NCBI GenBank assembly: GCA_047975325.1
Contig: JBKEDF010000077.1
Span: 1 to 30,210 of the forward strand
DNA: 30,210 bases
From: JBKEDF01 sp047975325
GTDB lineage: Bacteria; Pseudomonadota; Alphaproteobacteria; Rhodobacterales; Rhodobacteraceae
Reading direction: 5' to 3'
Of the stretch, positions 15,935 through 22,583 are shown in pieces. The translations under genes and the position numbers were made by a program. The notes under the pieces were generated by a model. The model was not told the origin of the DNA, did no database searches, and saw only the letters and a program-made list of their open reading frames with translations. Every line of letters starts with the position of its first letter. The stretch's first letter is position 1.

Positions 15935-16156
15935 AAACAGGTATTTCGCAAGACCGTAATTGCCGGGCATATCGGCAATCAGGGTACGCGGCAGCCTGGT
16001 ATCGACGGCGTACCCCTGCCCGTGCCACGCAAATTGGAACCACCGCGCAAATTGATATAATTCGGGCGAATATCTACTTCCCAAATTCGCATTTGAGTTA
16101 GCATCAACCCGACCGTTACACTGTAAACATCCTTTTCCAGACAGGAGCCGAACGCC
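15935..16156. promoter_or_regulatory. LysR-TRAP intergenic region with two inverted repeats and a TTGAG box
   Basis: This 222-bp gap holds no gene. Just after the lysR stop is a perfect inverted repeat ATTGCCG/CGGCAAT (15959-15965 and 15973-15979, 7-nt loop), then GGGTACGC/GCGTACCC (15982-15989 and 16008-16015, 18-nt loop). Neither has a U-tract on the plus strand, so they are weak candidates for a terminator. Nearer the TRAP gene, CATTTGAGTT at 16090-16099 resembles the two divergent-promoter boxes. TTGAGT (16093-16098) with TACACT (16117-16122) forms a possible -35/-10 pair with an 18-bp spacer. A ribosome site (CAGGAGCC) precedes the dctP ATG. Confidence 0.4.
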
Positions 16157-17164
16157 ATGCGATCTTTGAATGTGAAGGCGCTGCTCGCCACATGTGCCCT
16201 GGCGCTATCCGCCATAACCGCAACCGCCGAACCCGTATCCTTCCGGATTTCGACGGAAAACAATGTCAATCACATCAACACGAAATTCCTGAACCGCTTT
16301 GCCGACCGGGTGAATGAACAGGGAGCGGGGAAGATCCATGTCGAGGTGTTCGATTCCGGCCAGCTTTACAAGGGGCGCGACGTACCGCGTGCCTTGCGTC
16401 AGGGCAGTGTCGAGATGGCTGCCGTCGGCACTTGGCAACTTGGCAGTGTCGCACCAGATATCGACCTGCTGTTCATCCCGAGCTTCTATGGCCAGGCCAC
16501 CGATCTGCAAAACCAGCTTCTTGACGGCGATATCGGCGCGTCAATGAATGACAGCATCGAGGCCAGCCTGAATTCCATCATCCTTGGCCGCTGGATTGGT
16601 TATGGAAACGGCCTGACCTTCGGCGCGGGAAAGGACGTGGACAGTTTTGACGACCTGAACGGCATGAAGGTCCGCATTCCCGGCGGGCTTGCCAATACCG
16701 AACGTTACAAGGCGCTTGGCGCCATCCCGACGGTGGTGCCATGGCCCGACACGCCACTGGCATTGCAACAGGGCACCGTGGACGGGCTGCTGACAACGTT
16801 TGAGACCGCCGCCTCGGCCAAGCTGTGGGAATCCGGTGTGAAAACCGCCTTCGAAGACAATCAGTATTTCGGTTATTTCGTACCGATCGTATCGCGGGCC
16901 TTCTGGGACAAGGCCGACCCCGAACTTCAGGATCTGCTCAGCAGCACATGGGAAGCGATGGTCGGCGAAGGGCGCGCCGAAAATGCCGCCGCGCAGGCAA
17001 CCGCGCGCCAGACACTGATTGACAACGGCATCGTCGTGACCACGCCCGACCGTGAAGAACAGGCCGGGATCCGTGAGGGAATGGTGGCTGATGAACTGGA
17101 TCTGGTAAAGCAGCTTGGGGCAAGCACCGATCTTTACGAACAGGTCAAGGCAGCGCTCCAGTAG
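16157..17164 (+). CDS. dctP: TRAP transporter solute-binding protein, DctP family
   Basis: 335 residues with a Sec signal peptide: KALLATCALALSAITATA then EPVSF, with likely cleavage after residue 24. It is the periplasmic solute receptor of a tripartite ATP-independent transporter, which imports mostly carboxylates using a sodium gradient. Family marks: STENNVNHINTKFLNRFADRV, VEVFDSGQLYKGRDVPRAL, FIPSFYG, and LNGMKVRIPGG, whose Arg aligns with the ligand-carboxylate-binding arginine. VVPWPDTPLALQQGTVDGL is also typical. These support an organic-acid ligand, though not which one. The gene starts a P-Q-M operon downstream of LysR; the upstream TTGAG box hints at co-regulation with the divergent oxidase operon. 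Confidence 0.94.
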   Translation: MRSLNVKALLATCALALSAITATAEPVSFRISTENNVNHINTKFLNRFADRVNEQGAGKIHVEVFDSGQLYKGRDVPRALRQGSVEMAAVGTWQLGSVAPDIDLLFIPSFYGQATDLQNQLLDGDIGASMNDSIEASLNSIILGRWIGYGNGLTFGAGKDVDSFDDLNGMKVRIPGGLANTERYKALGAIPTVVPWPDTPLALQQGTVDGLLTTFETAASAKLWESGVKTAFEDNQYFGYFVPIVSRAFWDKADPELQDLLSSTWEAMVGEGRAENAAAQATARQTLIDNGIVVTTPDREEQAGIREGMVADELDLVKQLGASTDLYEQVKAALQ

Positions 17165-17228
17165 GCCGGCACCCGGTATGGCATGCAGAACCGGCAGACA
17201 GACACGCCGACAACCAGGGGTCCGGCTG

Positions 17229-17714
17229 ATGATACGTTCCGTATTCCGCCATATCGAAACCACGCTGATCGTGGTTCCCGCACTGGCCGCCATCGGCCTT
17301 GTCGCCTCACAGGCATTCGCCCGGTATTTCTATCATCCCTGGATGGTGGACTGGGCGGATGAAGTCGTTGTCTATCTGTTGATCTGGGCGGTATTGCTGC
17401 CCCTCGGCCGGGTGACGGCAGAGGGCAAGCATGTCCATACCGAACTGCTGATCGACAAGCTTGGCCCCGATCACCGCCGCCTGATCGAGATCGTTACCAG
17501 CCTGATCGGCATCGTCTTTCTGCTACTGCTGGGCTGGTATGGCTACAAGGTGGCAGCGGAGGCCCGGTTTTACGGCGATCGTACCGCCTCCAGCCTGCGA
17601 TTTCCGATCTGGATCTACTACACGTTGCTGCCGATTGCCTGTCTGGGGATGGCGGTCGGATTCGTGATCCGGATCCGCAACCTGTTGGCCCGGCCCACCA
17701 AAGAGGAGCCGTAA
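17229..17714 (+). CDS. dctQ: TRAP transporter small membrane subunit, DctQ family
   Basis: 161 residues from the ATG at 17229; an open frame runs back to 17115 into dctP but has no membrane or family character there. Four membrane helices are visible: about 11-31 (TLIVVPALAAIGLVASQAFA), 44-62 (DEVVVYLLIWAVLLPLGR), 86-110 (IVTSLIGIVFLLLLGWYGY) and 127-150 (IWIYYTLLPIACLGMAVGFV). FARYFYHP near the first helix end and WADEVVVYLLIW are DctQ marks. It joins the DctM channel subunit as a structural partner. It lies 64 nt after dctP, and its stop shares one base with the dctM start (TAATG), so those two are coupled. Confidence 0.92.
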   Translation: MIRSVFRHIETTLIVVPALAAIGLVASQAFARYFYHPWMVDWADEVVVYLLIWAVLLPLGRVTAEGKHVHTELLIDKLGPDHRRLIEIVTSLIGIVFLLLLGWYGYKVAAEARFYGDRTASSLRFPIWIYYTLLPIACLGMAVGFVIRIRNLLARPTKEEP

Positions 17715-18997
17715 TGGTCGGCGCTGCCCTTTCGTCATTTGTTCTGCTGCTTCTGTCCGGCGCACCAATCTTTCTTGTGTTGGGGATCGTGGCGGCAATC
17801 GGCTTTTATTACAGTGGCCAGCCAATGATCGGTCTGGCCCAGAAGATCATTGATGAGATCAACTCCCCGACGCTGGTTGCCGTACCGATGTTCGTGATTG
17901 CGGCCCGGATCATGGAATCGGGGGGGATTTCGCGTTCGCTTATTGCGGCAGCCAACAGCTGGGTCGGACATTTTCGCGGCGGGCTGGCCTATGTCGCGGT
18001 CCTGACCTGCGCGATTTTCGCGGCAATTTCAGGGTCAAGCGTGGCCACTGCAATCGCCATGGCAGTAATCCTGGTACCGGCAATGAATGAACGCGGATTC
18101 CCACGCTCATTCACCCTGGGGACAATCGGCGCTTCGGGGACGCTTGGCATGCTGATCCCGCCCAGCCTGCCAATGATCGTCTATGCGGTAATCTCCGATA
18201 CCTCTGTGCCACGGCTTTTCATGGCGGGTATCCTTCCCGGCTTGCTACAGGCCACGCTGATTGCTGCGGTGGTCTTCGTCGTCGCCCGGCGCCAGGATCT
18301 TCCACGGGAACCACACTGTAACCCCGGGGAACTGCTGCATGCCAATCTTCGGGCCCTTCCGGCGCTATCCCTGCCCGTAATCGTGCTGGGGGGGATCTAT
18401 GGCGGCATCCTCACGGTATCCGAGGCCGCCGGGATTTCGGCAGTTCTGGCGGCAGTGATCGCGATCATCTTCTATCGGCAGATGAAGCTTTCCGATCTGC
18501 CCGGTGTCATTGTCGCATCGGTTTATACCAGCGGTTCCATCATCATCATCGTCGCAATGGCCTTCGCCCTGTCGCACTGGATAACCGAAACCGGACTGAC
18601 ACGGGTAATCCTGCGCTGGGTGGCCGACAGCGGAATGTCCGCCTGGCAATTCCTGCTGGTCATCAACATTCTGCTTCTTCTGCTCGGCATGTTCCTCGAA
18701 AGCTTTGCCATCCTGCTTCTGACCCTTCCGCTGCTTGTTCCGGTTATCTCCGCACTTGGCATTGATCCGGTCCATTTCGGCATCGTTATGATCGTGAACA
18801 TGGAAATCGGTCTGCTGACGCCCCCCATCGGGCTCAATCTGTTCGTTCTGGCCAATGCCTCGGAATCGCCGGTGGCAACGGTCATCAAGGGGATCTGGCC
18901 CTATATGGGGGCAATGGTGATCCTGCTGTTGCTGGTGACTTATGTGCCTGCGATTTCCACCTTCCTGCCCGATCTTCTGTACGGCGTATCGCGATAA
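17714..18997 (+). CDS. dctM: TRAP transporter large membrane subunit, DctM family
   Basis: 427 residues, standard length for the DctM channel, a polytopic inner-membrane protein of about 12 helices from the ion-transporter superfamily. Seen: LVAVPMFVIAARIMESGGIS, AIFAAISGSSVATAIAMAVI with GTIGASGTLGMLIPPSLPMI, the characteristic re-entrant motif, and near the C-terminus EIGLLTPPIGLNLFVLANAS, a near-invariant DctM signature. It moves the solute delivered by DctP across the membrane with Na+. The ribosome site AAAGAGGAG precedes the ATG. The gene ends 22 nt before the convergent second LysR gene, so transcription from the two sides meets here. Confidence 0.95.
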   Translation: MVGAALSSFVLLLLSGAPIFLVLGIVAAIGFYYSGQPMIGLAQKIIDEINSPTLVAVPMFVIAARIMESGGISRSLIAAANSWVGHFRGGLAYVAVLTCAIFAAISGSSVATAIAMAVILVPAMNERGFPRSFTLGTIGASGTLGMLIPPSLPMIVYAVISDTSVPRLFMAGILPGLLQATLIAAVVFVVARRQDLPREPHCNPGELLHANLRALPALSLPVIVLGGIYGGILTVSEAAGISAVLAAVIAIIFYRQMKLSDLPGVIVASVYTSGSIIIIVAMAFALSHWITETGLTRVILRWVADSGMSAWQFLLVINILLLLLGMFLESFAILLLTLPLLVPVISALGIDPVHFGIVMIVNMEIGLLTPPIGLNLFVLANASESPVATVIKGIWPYMGAMVILLLLVTYVPAISTFLPDLLYGVSR

Positions 18998-18998
18998 C

Positions 18999-19021
18999 GA
19001 AACGCATCGGCAGGCGGTTTC
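18999..19021. terminator. Possible weak hairpin at the dctM / lysR convergence
   Basis: GAAACGC (18999-19005) can pair with GCGGTTTC (19014-19021) with a one-base bulge and an 8-nt loop. It sits between the convergent stops and reaches into the LysR stop codon. There is no clear U-tract, so intrinsic termination is only possible. Confidence 0.25.
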
Positions 19022-19985
19022 ACGGCCTGTCCACCCATGCGCGTTGCAATGCGGCACCCTCAGCGCGCAGCGCGTCAAGAAAAACCGCCGCTGCCGGGGT
19101 CAGCGTGTCCTCACCCAGATAGGAGACGCCGATGGCGACATGCGGGATCGGAACATCCCAGTCGATTCGCGCCAGAATCCCGGCAGCAATATCGGGGTCA
19201 GAGATATGATCCGGCAGGATACCGATCAGGTCGCTATCGGCCAGCAGCCGACGATTGGTCAGGAAATCGACCGATTCAATGGTGCTGACAGGTAGCGGAA
19301 GGCGGCAGTCGCTGAACATCTGTTCGACCTGGCGGCGCAGCGTAGTGTCTGGCGGTGGCAGGATCCAACCATAGGATCGCAGCGCATCCAACGTCACCGC
19401 ACCGCGCGCGCATATCGGGTGCCCCGGTCGGCAAACGCCAACAATCGTTCCGGAATAAAGCGGCTCCTGCACCACCTCCTGACGGTAACGATAGCTGGAA
19501 AGCCGCCCCACCACCATGTCCAGTTCACCCGCGCGCAATGCTGGCATAAGCTGTTCGTTGGTCCCGACAGACACTTTTACATGCAGGTTGGGCCGACCCT
19601 GCTGCGCGCGCAAGATCGCATGCGGTAGCAACGTGGCAGAACCGGCAAGCAGGGTTCCCACCGCAAGCCGCCCGCCGGTGCCGTCGCGAAGTTCGGTCAG
19701 TTCCTGCGCCGCGCGGCCCATCTGGTTCAGGATAAGCCGTCCATTGCGAATCAGGGAATCGCCCAGTGGGGTCGGAACCACCCCCCGGTTCGTCCGATTG
19801 AAAAGGGCACTTTGCAGGTCTGCTTCCAGATCCTTGATAAGCGTCGTTGCTGCCGGCTGCGAGATATTCATCGCCCGTGCCGCATGCAGGATGGAACGAT
19901 GATCGGCCACCGCCACCAGCAGCCGGATCTGACGAAGCTTGAGCCGCTCCATCGCCTGGACGATACGCCGCTGTGGCCCGGTCAC
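19020..19985 (-). CDS. LysR-family transcriptional regulator, GbpR-like
   Basis: 321 residues from a GTG at 19985, which has GGGGGA seven nt upstream; an internal ATG at 19952 (MERLKLRQIRLLV) is an equally plausible start giving 310 residues, with a weaker ribosome site. The helix-turn-helix reads LKLRQIRLLVAVADHRSILH, AARAMNISQPAATTLIKDLE and LFNRTNRGVVPTPLGDSLI. The LKLRQIRLL opening and SQPAATTLIKDLE helix fit the GbpR-like (galactose-binding-protein regulator) subgroup. The effector domain shows ELDMVVGRL and LVGVCRPGHP-like blocks. It diverges from the aldehyde dehydrogenase gene across 256 bp, so that gene is its most likely target. It belongs to a different LysR subgroup from the GcvA-like regulator at 15026, implying a second signal. 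Confidence 0.92.
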   Translation of the reverse strand: MTGPQRRIVQAMERLKLRQIRLLVAVADHRSILHAARAMNISQPAATTLIKDLEADLQSALFNRTNRGVVPTPLGDSLIRNGRLILNQMGRAAQELTELRDGTGGRLAVGTLLAGSATLLPHAILRAQQGRPNLHVKVSVGTNEQLMPALRAGELDMVVGRLSSYRYRQEVVQEPLYSGTIVGVCRPGHPICARGAVTLDALRSYGWILPPPDTTLRRQVEQMFSDCRLPLPVSTIESVDFLTNRRLLADSDLIGILPDHISDPDIAAGILARIDWDVPIPHVAIGVSYLGEDTLTPAAAVFLDALRAEGAALQRAWVDRP

Positions 19986-20241
19986 CGTCCAATCCCCCGG
20001 TCACACGGGGGCAGGATCACCCGGGTGACAATCGCACCATGGCCGGTATGGGTCATGGGCGGAAGTCTTGGTATTGTCATATCTTATACTGAGTTTTCAT
20101 TTTGGTATTTGTATTTATATCTGTTGCCCTGCATCCTTGCCACGGAAATCCCATCGGCCATCCGATTTCATCAGTGGACTTCCCCAGCAAGATTCTCCAC
20201 GAACAGCGCGGAACTGACAGCAATCACAAGAAGAGGCAAGG
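19986..20241. promoter_or_regulatory. Divergent LysR / aldehyde dehydrogenase control region
   Basis: A 256-bp gap with no gene. A 12-bp perfect palindrome TCACCCGGGTGA lies at 20017-20028. Next to the LysR start, CCCCC (19994-19998) can pair with GGGGG (20007-20011), and the minus-strand GGGGG arm overlaps the LysR ribosome site. A strongly AT-rich block at about 20077-20128 (CATATCTTATACTGAG, then TTGGTATTTGTATTTATATC) is the likely promoter core for the dehydrogenase. Roles are inferred from position. Confidence 0.4.
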
Positions 20242-21678
20242 ATGCACAGCTATCCCGAAATCTGTTTCTACATCGGAGGTCAGTGGCGCGCGGGCAAGCG
20301 GCACGCCCCGGTCATCAATCCCGCAACCGAGGCTGAGATCGGCCGCGTCCCGCTTGCCGAAACCGCGGACCTTGACGATGCCCTTACTGCAGCCGCCGAA
20401 GGGTTCCGCGTCTGGAGCCGCACCGCCCCCCGCGAAAGAAGCGCAATCATCCTGCGCGCTGCGGCGCTGATGCGCGAACGGATTGATGAAATCGCCACCT
20501 CGATCACGCTGGAACATGGCAAGCCGTTCAGCCAGGCCCGCCTTGAGGTGATCCGGGGTTGCGAATTCTTTGAATGGGACGCGGCAGAGGGGCAGCGCCT
20601 TTATGGCCGTGTGATCCCCAGCGCACCTGGCATCCGCTATTCGGTGATCCGCCAGCCGACAGGGATTGTCGCAGCCTTCGCCCCGTGGAATTTCCCGATG
20701 AGCCAGCCCGCACGCAAGATAGCCGGGGCCCTGGCCACGGGGTGTTCGGTCATCATCAAATCGGCGGAGGAGACCCCGGCAGGGACAGTCCATATCGCGC
20801 GGGCCTTCCACGATGCGGGGTTGCCGCCCGGCGTTCTGAATATCATTTTCGGGGTACCCGATGAAATCTCATCCTATCTCATCCCGAAGCCCGAGGTGCG
20901 GCTGGTGGCTTTCACCGGCTCCACCGCTGTCGGCCGACATCTGAGCGAGATGGCAGCGCGCGCCATGACCCCGGTCCTGATGGAACTGGGCGGGCATGCG
21001 CCAGTCGTGGTCTGTGACGATGTCGACCCCGTTGCCGCCGGGACGATCTGCGCGGACCGCAAGATGCGCAATGCCGGGCAGGTCTGCACTTCACCCACCC
21101 GGTTTTTCGTGCAGGACGCCATCTATGACCGTTATGTCGAGGCCTTCAGCAAACGCGCCCGCGCCGTGGTGGTGGGTGATGGTTTCGACCCGGCAACGGA
21201 AATGGGACCGCTGGCCAATCACCGTCGACTGGAGGCAATGGAGGCAATGATTGCCGATGCCCGTGCCCATGGCGCCAGGGTCGTGACGGGTGGCGACCGG
21301 GTTATCAACCGGGGTTATTTCATGCCAGTCACCGTACTGACCGATGTGCCTGACGACGCGCAGGTGATGTCTGTGGAACCTTTCGCACCGCTGGCAGTGA
21401 TCCGCCGCGTTTTTTCAGTCGAGGAGGCCATAGAGCGGGCCAATGCCCTGCCCTTCGGCCTGGCCGCCTATGGCATGACCCATTCCGCAGCCCGTGCCGA
21501 ACAGATTTCCATGGGGCTTGAGGCCGGCAATGTTTCAATCAACGTCCTGGAGGCTTCCGTCGCCGAAGTCCCCTTTGGCGGCGTCAAGGATAGCGGCTAT
21601 GGTCGTGAAGGCGGGGCCGAGGGGCTTGATCACTACACCGTCGTCAAGACGATCTCGCACCAGTTTGCACTGGGCTGA
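20242..21678 (+). CDS. NAD(P)-dependent aldehyde dehydrogenase (succinate-semialdehyde dehydrogenase-like)
   Basis: 478 residues, normal for the superfamily, which oxidises aldehydes to acids. All catalytic residues are present: Asn150 (FAPWNFPM), Lys173 (IIKSAEETP), Glu248 (LMELGGHAP) and nucleophile Cys282 (NAGQVCTSPTR). FTGSTAVGR is the nucleotide-binding loop. ELGGHAP and VEPFAP resemble the succinate-semialdehyde / 2-oxoglutarate-semialdehyde dehydrogenase group, but substrate assignment from these motifs is weak. The Lys of the common KPSE motif is followed by Ser-Ala (KSAE), seen in the same group. AAGAGGCAAGG precedes the ATG. The gene diverges from the GbpR-like LysR gene and ends before a clear hairpin. 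It may oxidise a semialdehyde made by the locus or be an independent unit. Confidence 0.93.
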   Translation: MHSYPEICFYIGGQWRAGKRHAPVINPATEAEIGRVPLAETADLDDALTAAAEGFRVWSRTAPRERSAIILRAAALMRERIDEIATSITLEHGKPFSQARLEVIRGCEFFEWDAAEGQRLYGRVIPSAPGIRYSVIRQPTGIVAAFAPWNFPMSQPARKIAGALATGCSVIIKSAEETPAGTVHIARAFHDAGLPPGVLNIIFGVPDEISSYLIPKPEVRLVAFTGSTAVGRHLSEMAARAMTPVLMELGGHAPVVVCDDVDPVAAGTICADRKMRNAGQVCTSPTRFFVQDAIYDRYVEAFSKRARAVVVGDGFDPATEMGPLANHRRLEAMEAMIADARAHGARVVTGGDRVINRGYFMPVTVLTDVPDDAQVMSVEPFAPLAVIRRVFSVEEAIERANALPFGLAAYGMTHSAARAEQISMGLEAGNVSINVLEASVAEVPFGGVKDSGYGREGGAEGLDHYTVVKTISHQFALG

Positions 21679-21703
21679 ACCGCGCGGACCGACAATCACG
21701 TAT

Positions 21704-21738
21704 CCGTTCGGCATCCCCTTCGGGGTGGTGTCGAACGG
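21704..21738. terminator. Hairpin terminator between convergent aldehyde dehydrogenase and Trm112-like genes
   Basis: CCGTTCG (21704-21710) pairs perfectly with CGAACGG (21732-21738), with an inner CCCC/GGGG helix around a TTC loop. It lies 25 nt after the dehydrogenase stop and 6 nt before the stop of the convergent gene. No long U-tract follows on either strand. Position and stem strength suit a bidirectional terminator, and it marks the border between the accessory and conserved halves. Confidence 0.65.
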
Positions 21739-21744
21739 AACGCC

Positions 21745-21927
21745 TTATTTCAGATCACGGGCTTCGGCGACCAGCATGATCGGGATGCCGCCCCGGATCG
21801 GGAAGGCCAGTTGTGCTGCCGTCGATATGAGTTCCTGCTTTTCGGCATCGTAGTTCAGCGCGGTCTGGGTAACAGGGCAAACCAGCGCCTCAAGCATCCG
21901 GCGGTCAAACTCTGGCAGCGTGGTCAT
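21745..21927 (-). CDS. Trm112-like small protein (UPF0434/YcaR family)
   Basis: 60 residues: FDRRMLEALVCPVTQTALN, QELISTAAQLAFPIRGGIPI and MLVAEARDLK. This is the Trm112/YcaR fold, in which LVCP and FPI-x-GIPIML are the conserved blocks. Archaeal and eukaryotic Trm112 proteins activate methyltransferases acting on tRNA, rRNA and release factors; the bacterial role is less certain. Only one cysteine is present, so the zinc knuckle of the eukaryotic protein is absent here. Its ATG overlaps the LON-domain gene stop (ATGA at 21924-21927), so the two are translationally coupled. It is the last gene of the minus-strand block before the convergent terminator. Confidence 0.9.
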   Translation of the reverse strand: MTTLPEFDRRMLEALVCPVTQTALNYDAEKQELISTAAQLAFPIRGGIPIMLVAEARDLK

Positions 21928-22571
21928 TGCATGCGGTCCTCATGATTGCCGCCCCTGAGGACGAATTCCATCAATGTCACCAGGATTTCCCGGCGTTTCT
22001 GCAACGAGGGCGCCTCCAGCAGCGCCTGCTTGTCCTCGGCCTCGAACGGGCAGAGCATGGACAGCGAATTGATCAACAGTTCCGTTTCTGCCTCCTTCAG
22101 GCTCGACCAATCGGTGGACAGCTCCATCGCCTTGAAATAACGGGCAAGCAGATTGAGAAAAGCGGGGCGGTCAAAATCGGAATCCTCCTCGGTATTGCCA
22201 AGGTCCTTGTCAAAGGAATTCCAGTTGACGGTGCAACGGCGATAGGGGGTGAAACCTGCCACCTCCTGCTGCAAATGAAACCGTGATACCCCTGTAAGTG
22301 AAATCATGTAGCGCCCGTCATCGGTTTCGGAAAAGCCCGTCAGCCGACCGGCGCAACCAATGGCATGCAGTGCAGGCTCTTCATGATCGGCATGGCCGTC
22401 ACGGGGCTGAACCATCCCGATCAGCCGCGCCGGGGTCTTCATCACATCCTCTGTCATCTGAAGATAGCGCGGCTCAAAAATATGCAGGGGCAGTCGCGCC
22501 CGGGGCAGCAACAGCGCCCCCGGCAACGGAAAGACCGGAATCGTATCGGGAAGATCGCCGAACGGTTTCAT
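21924..22571 (-). CDS. LON substrate-binding-domain protein
   Basis: 215 residues consisting of the LON N-terminal domain without ATPase or protease parts. DTIPVFPLPGALLLPRARLP followed by LHIFEPRYLQM is the classic opening (FPL-x-x-x-LLP, L-IFEPRY), and GCAGRL then RYMISLTGVSRF belongs to the second beta subdomain. The C-terminal helical part (about 150-205) contains the DWSSL and LINSLSMLCPF segments seen in these stand-alone proteins. Peptide binding or a chaperone-adaptor role is presumed; the bacterial stand-alone family is not well characterised. It sits 12 nt downstream of the thioredoxin-TPR gene and overlaps the Trm112-like gene, an order shared with related alphaproteobacteria as far as I recall. 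Confidence 0.93.
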   Translation of the reverse strand: MKPFGDLPDTIPVFPLPGALLLPRARLPLHIFEPRYLQMTEDVMKTPARLIGMVQPRDGHADHEEPALHAIGCAGRLTGFSETDDGRYMISLTGVSRFHLQQEVAGFTPYRRCTVNWNSFDKDLGNTEEDSDFDRPAFLNLLARYFKAMELSTDWSSLKEAETELLINSLSMLCPFEAEDKQALLEAPSLQKRREILVTLMEFVLRGGNHEDRMQ

Positions 22572-22583
22572 ATCGAAAGCGCG

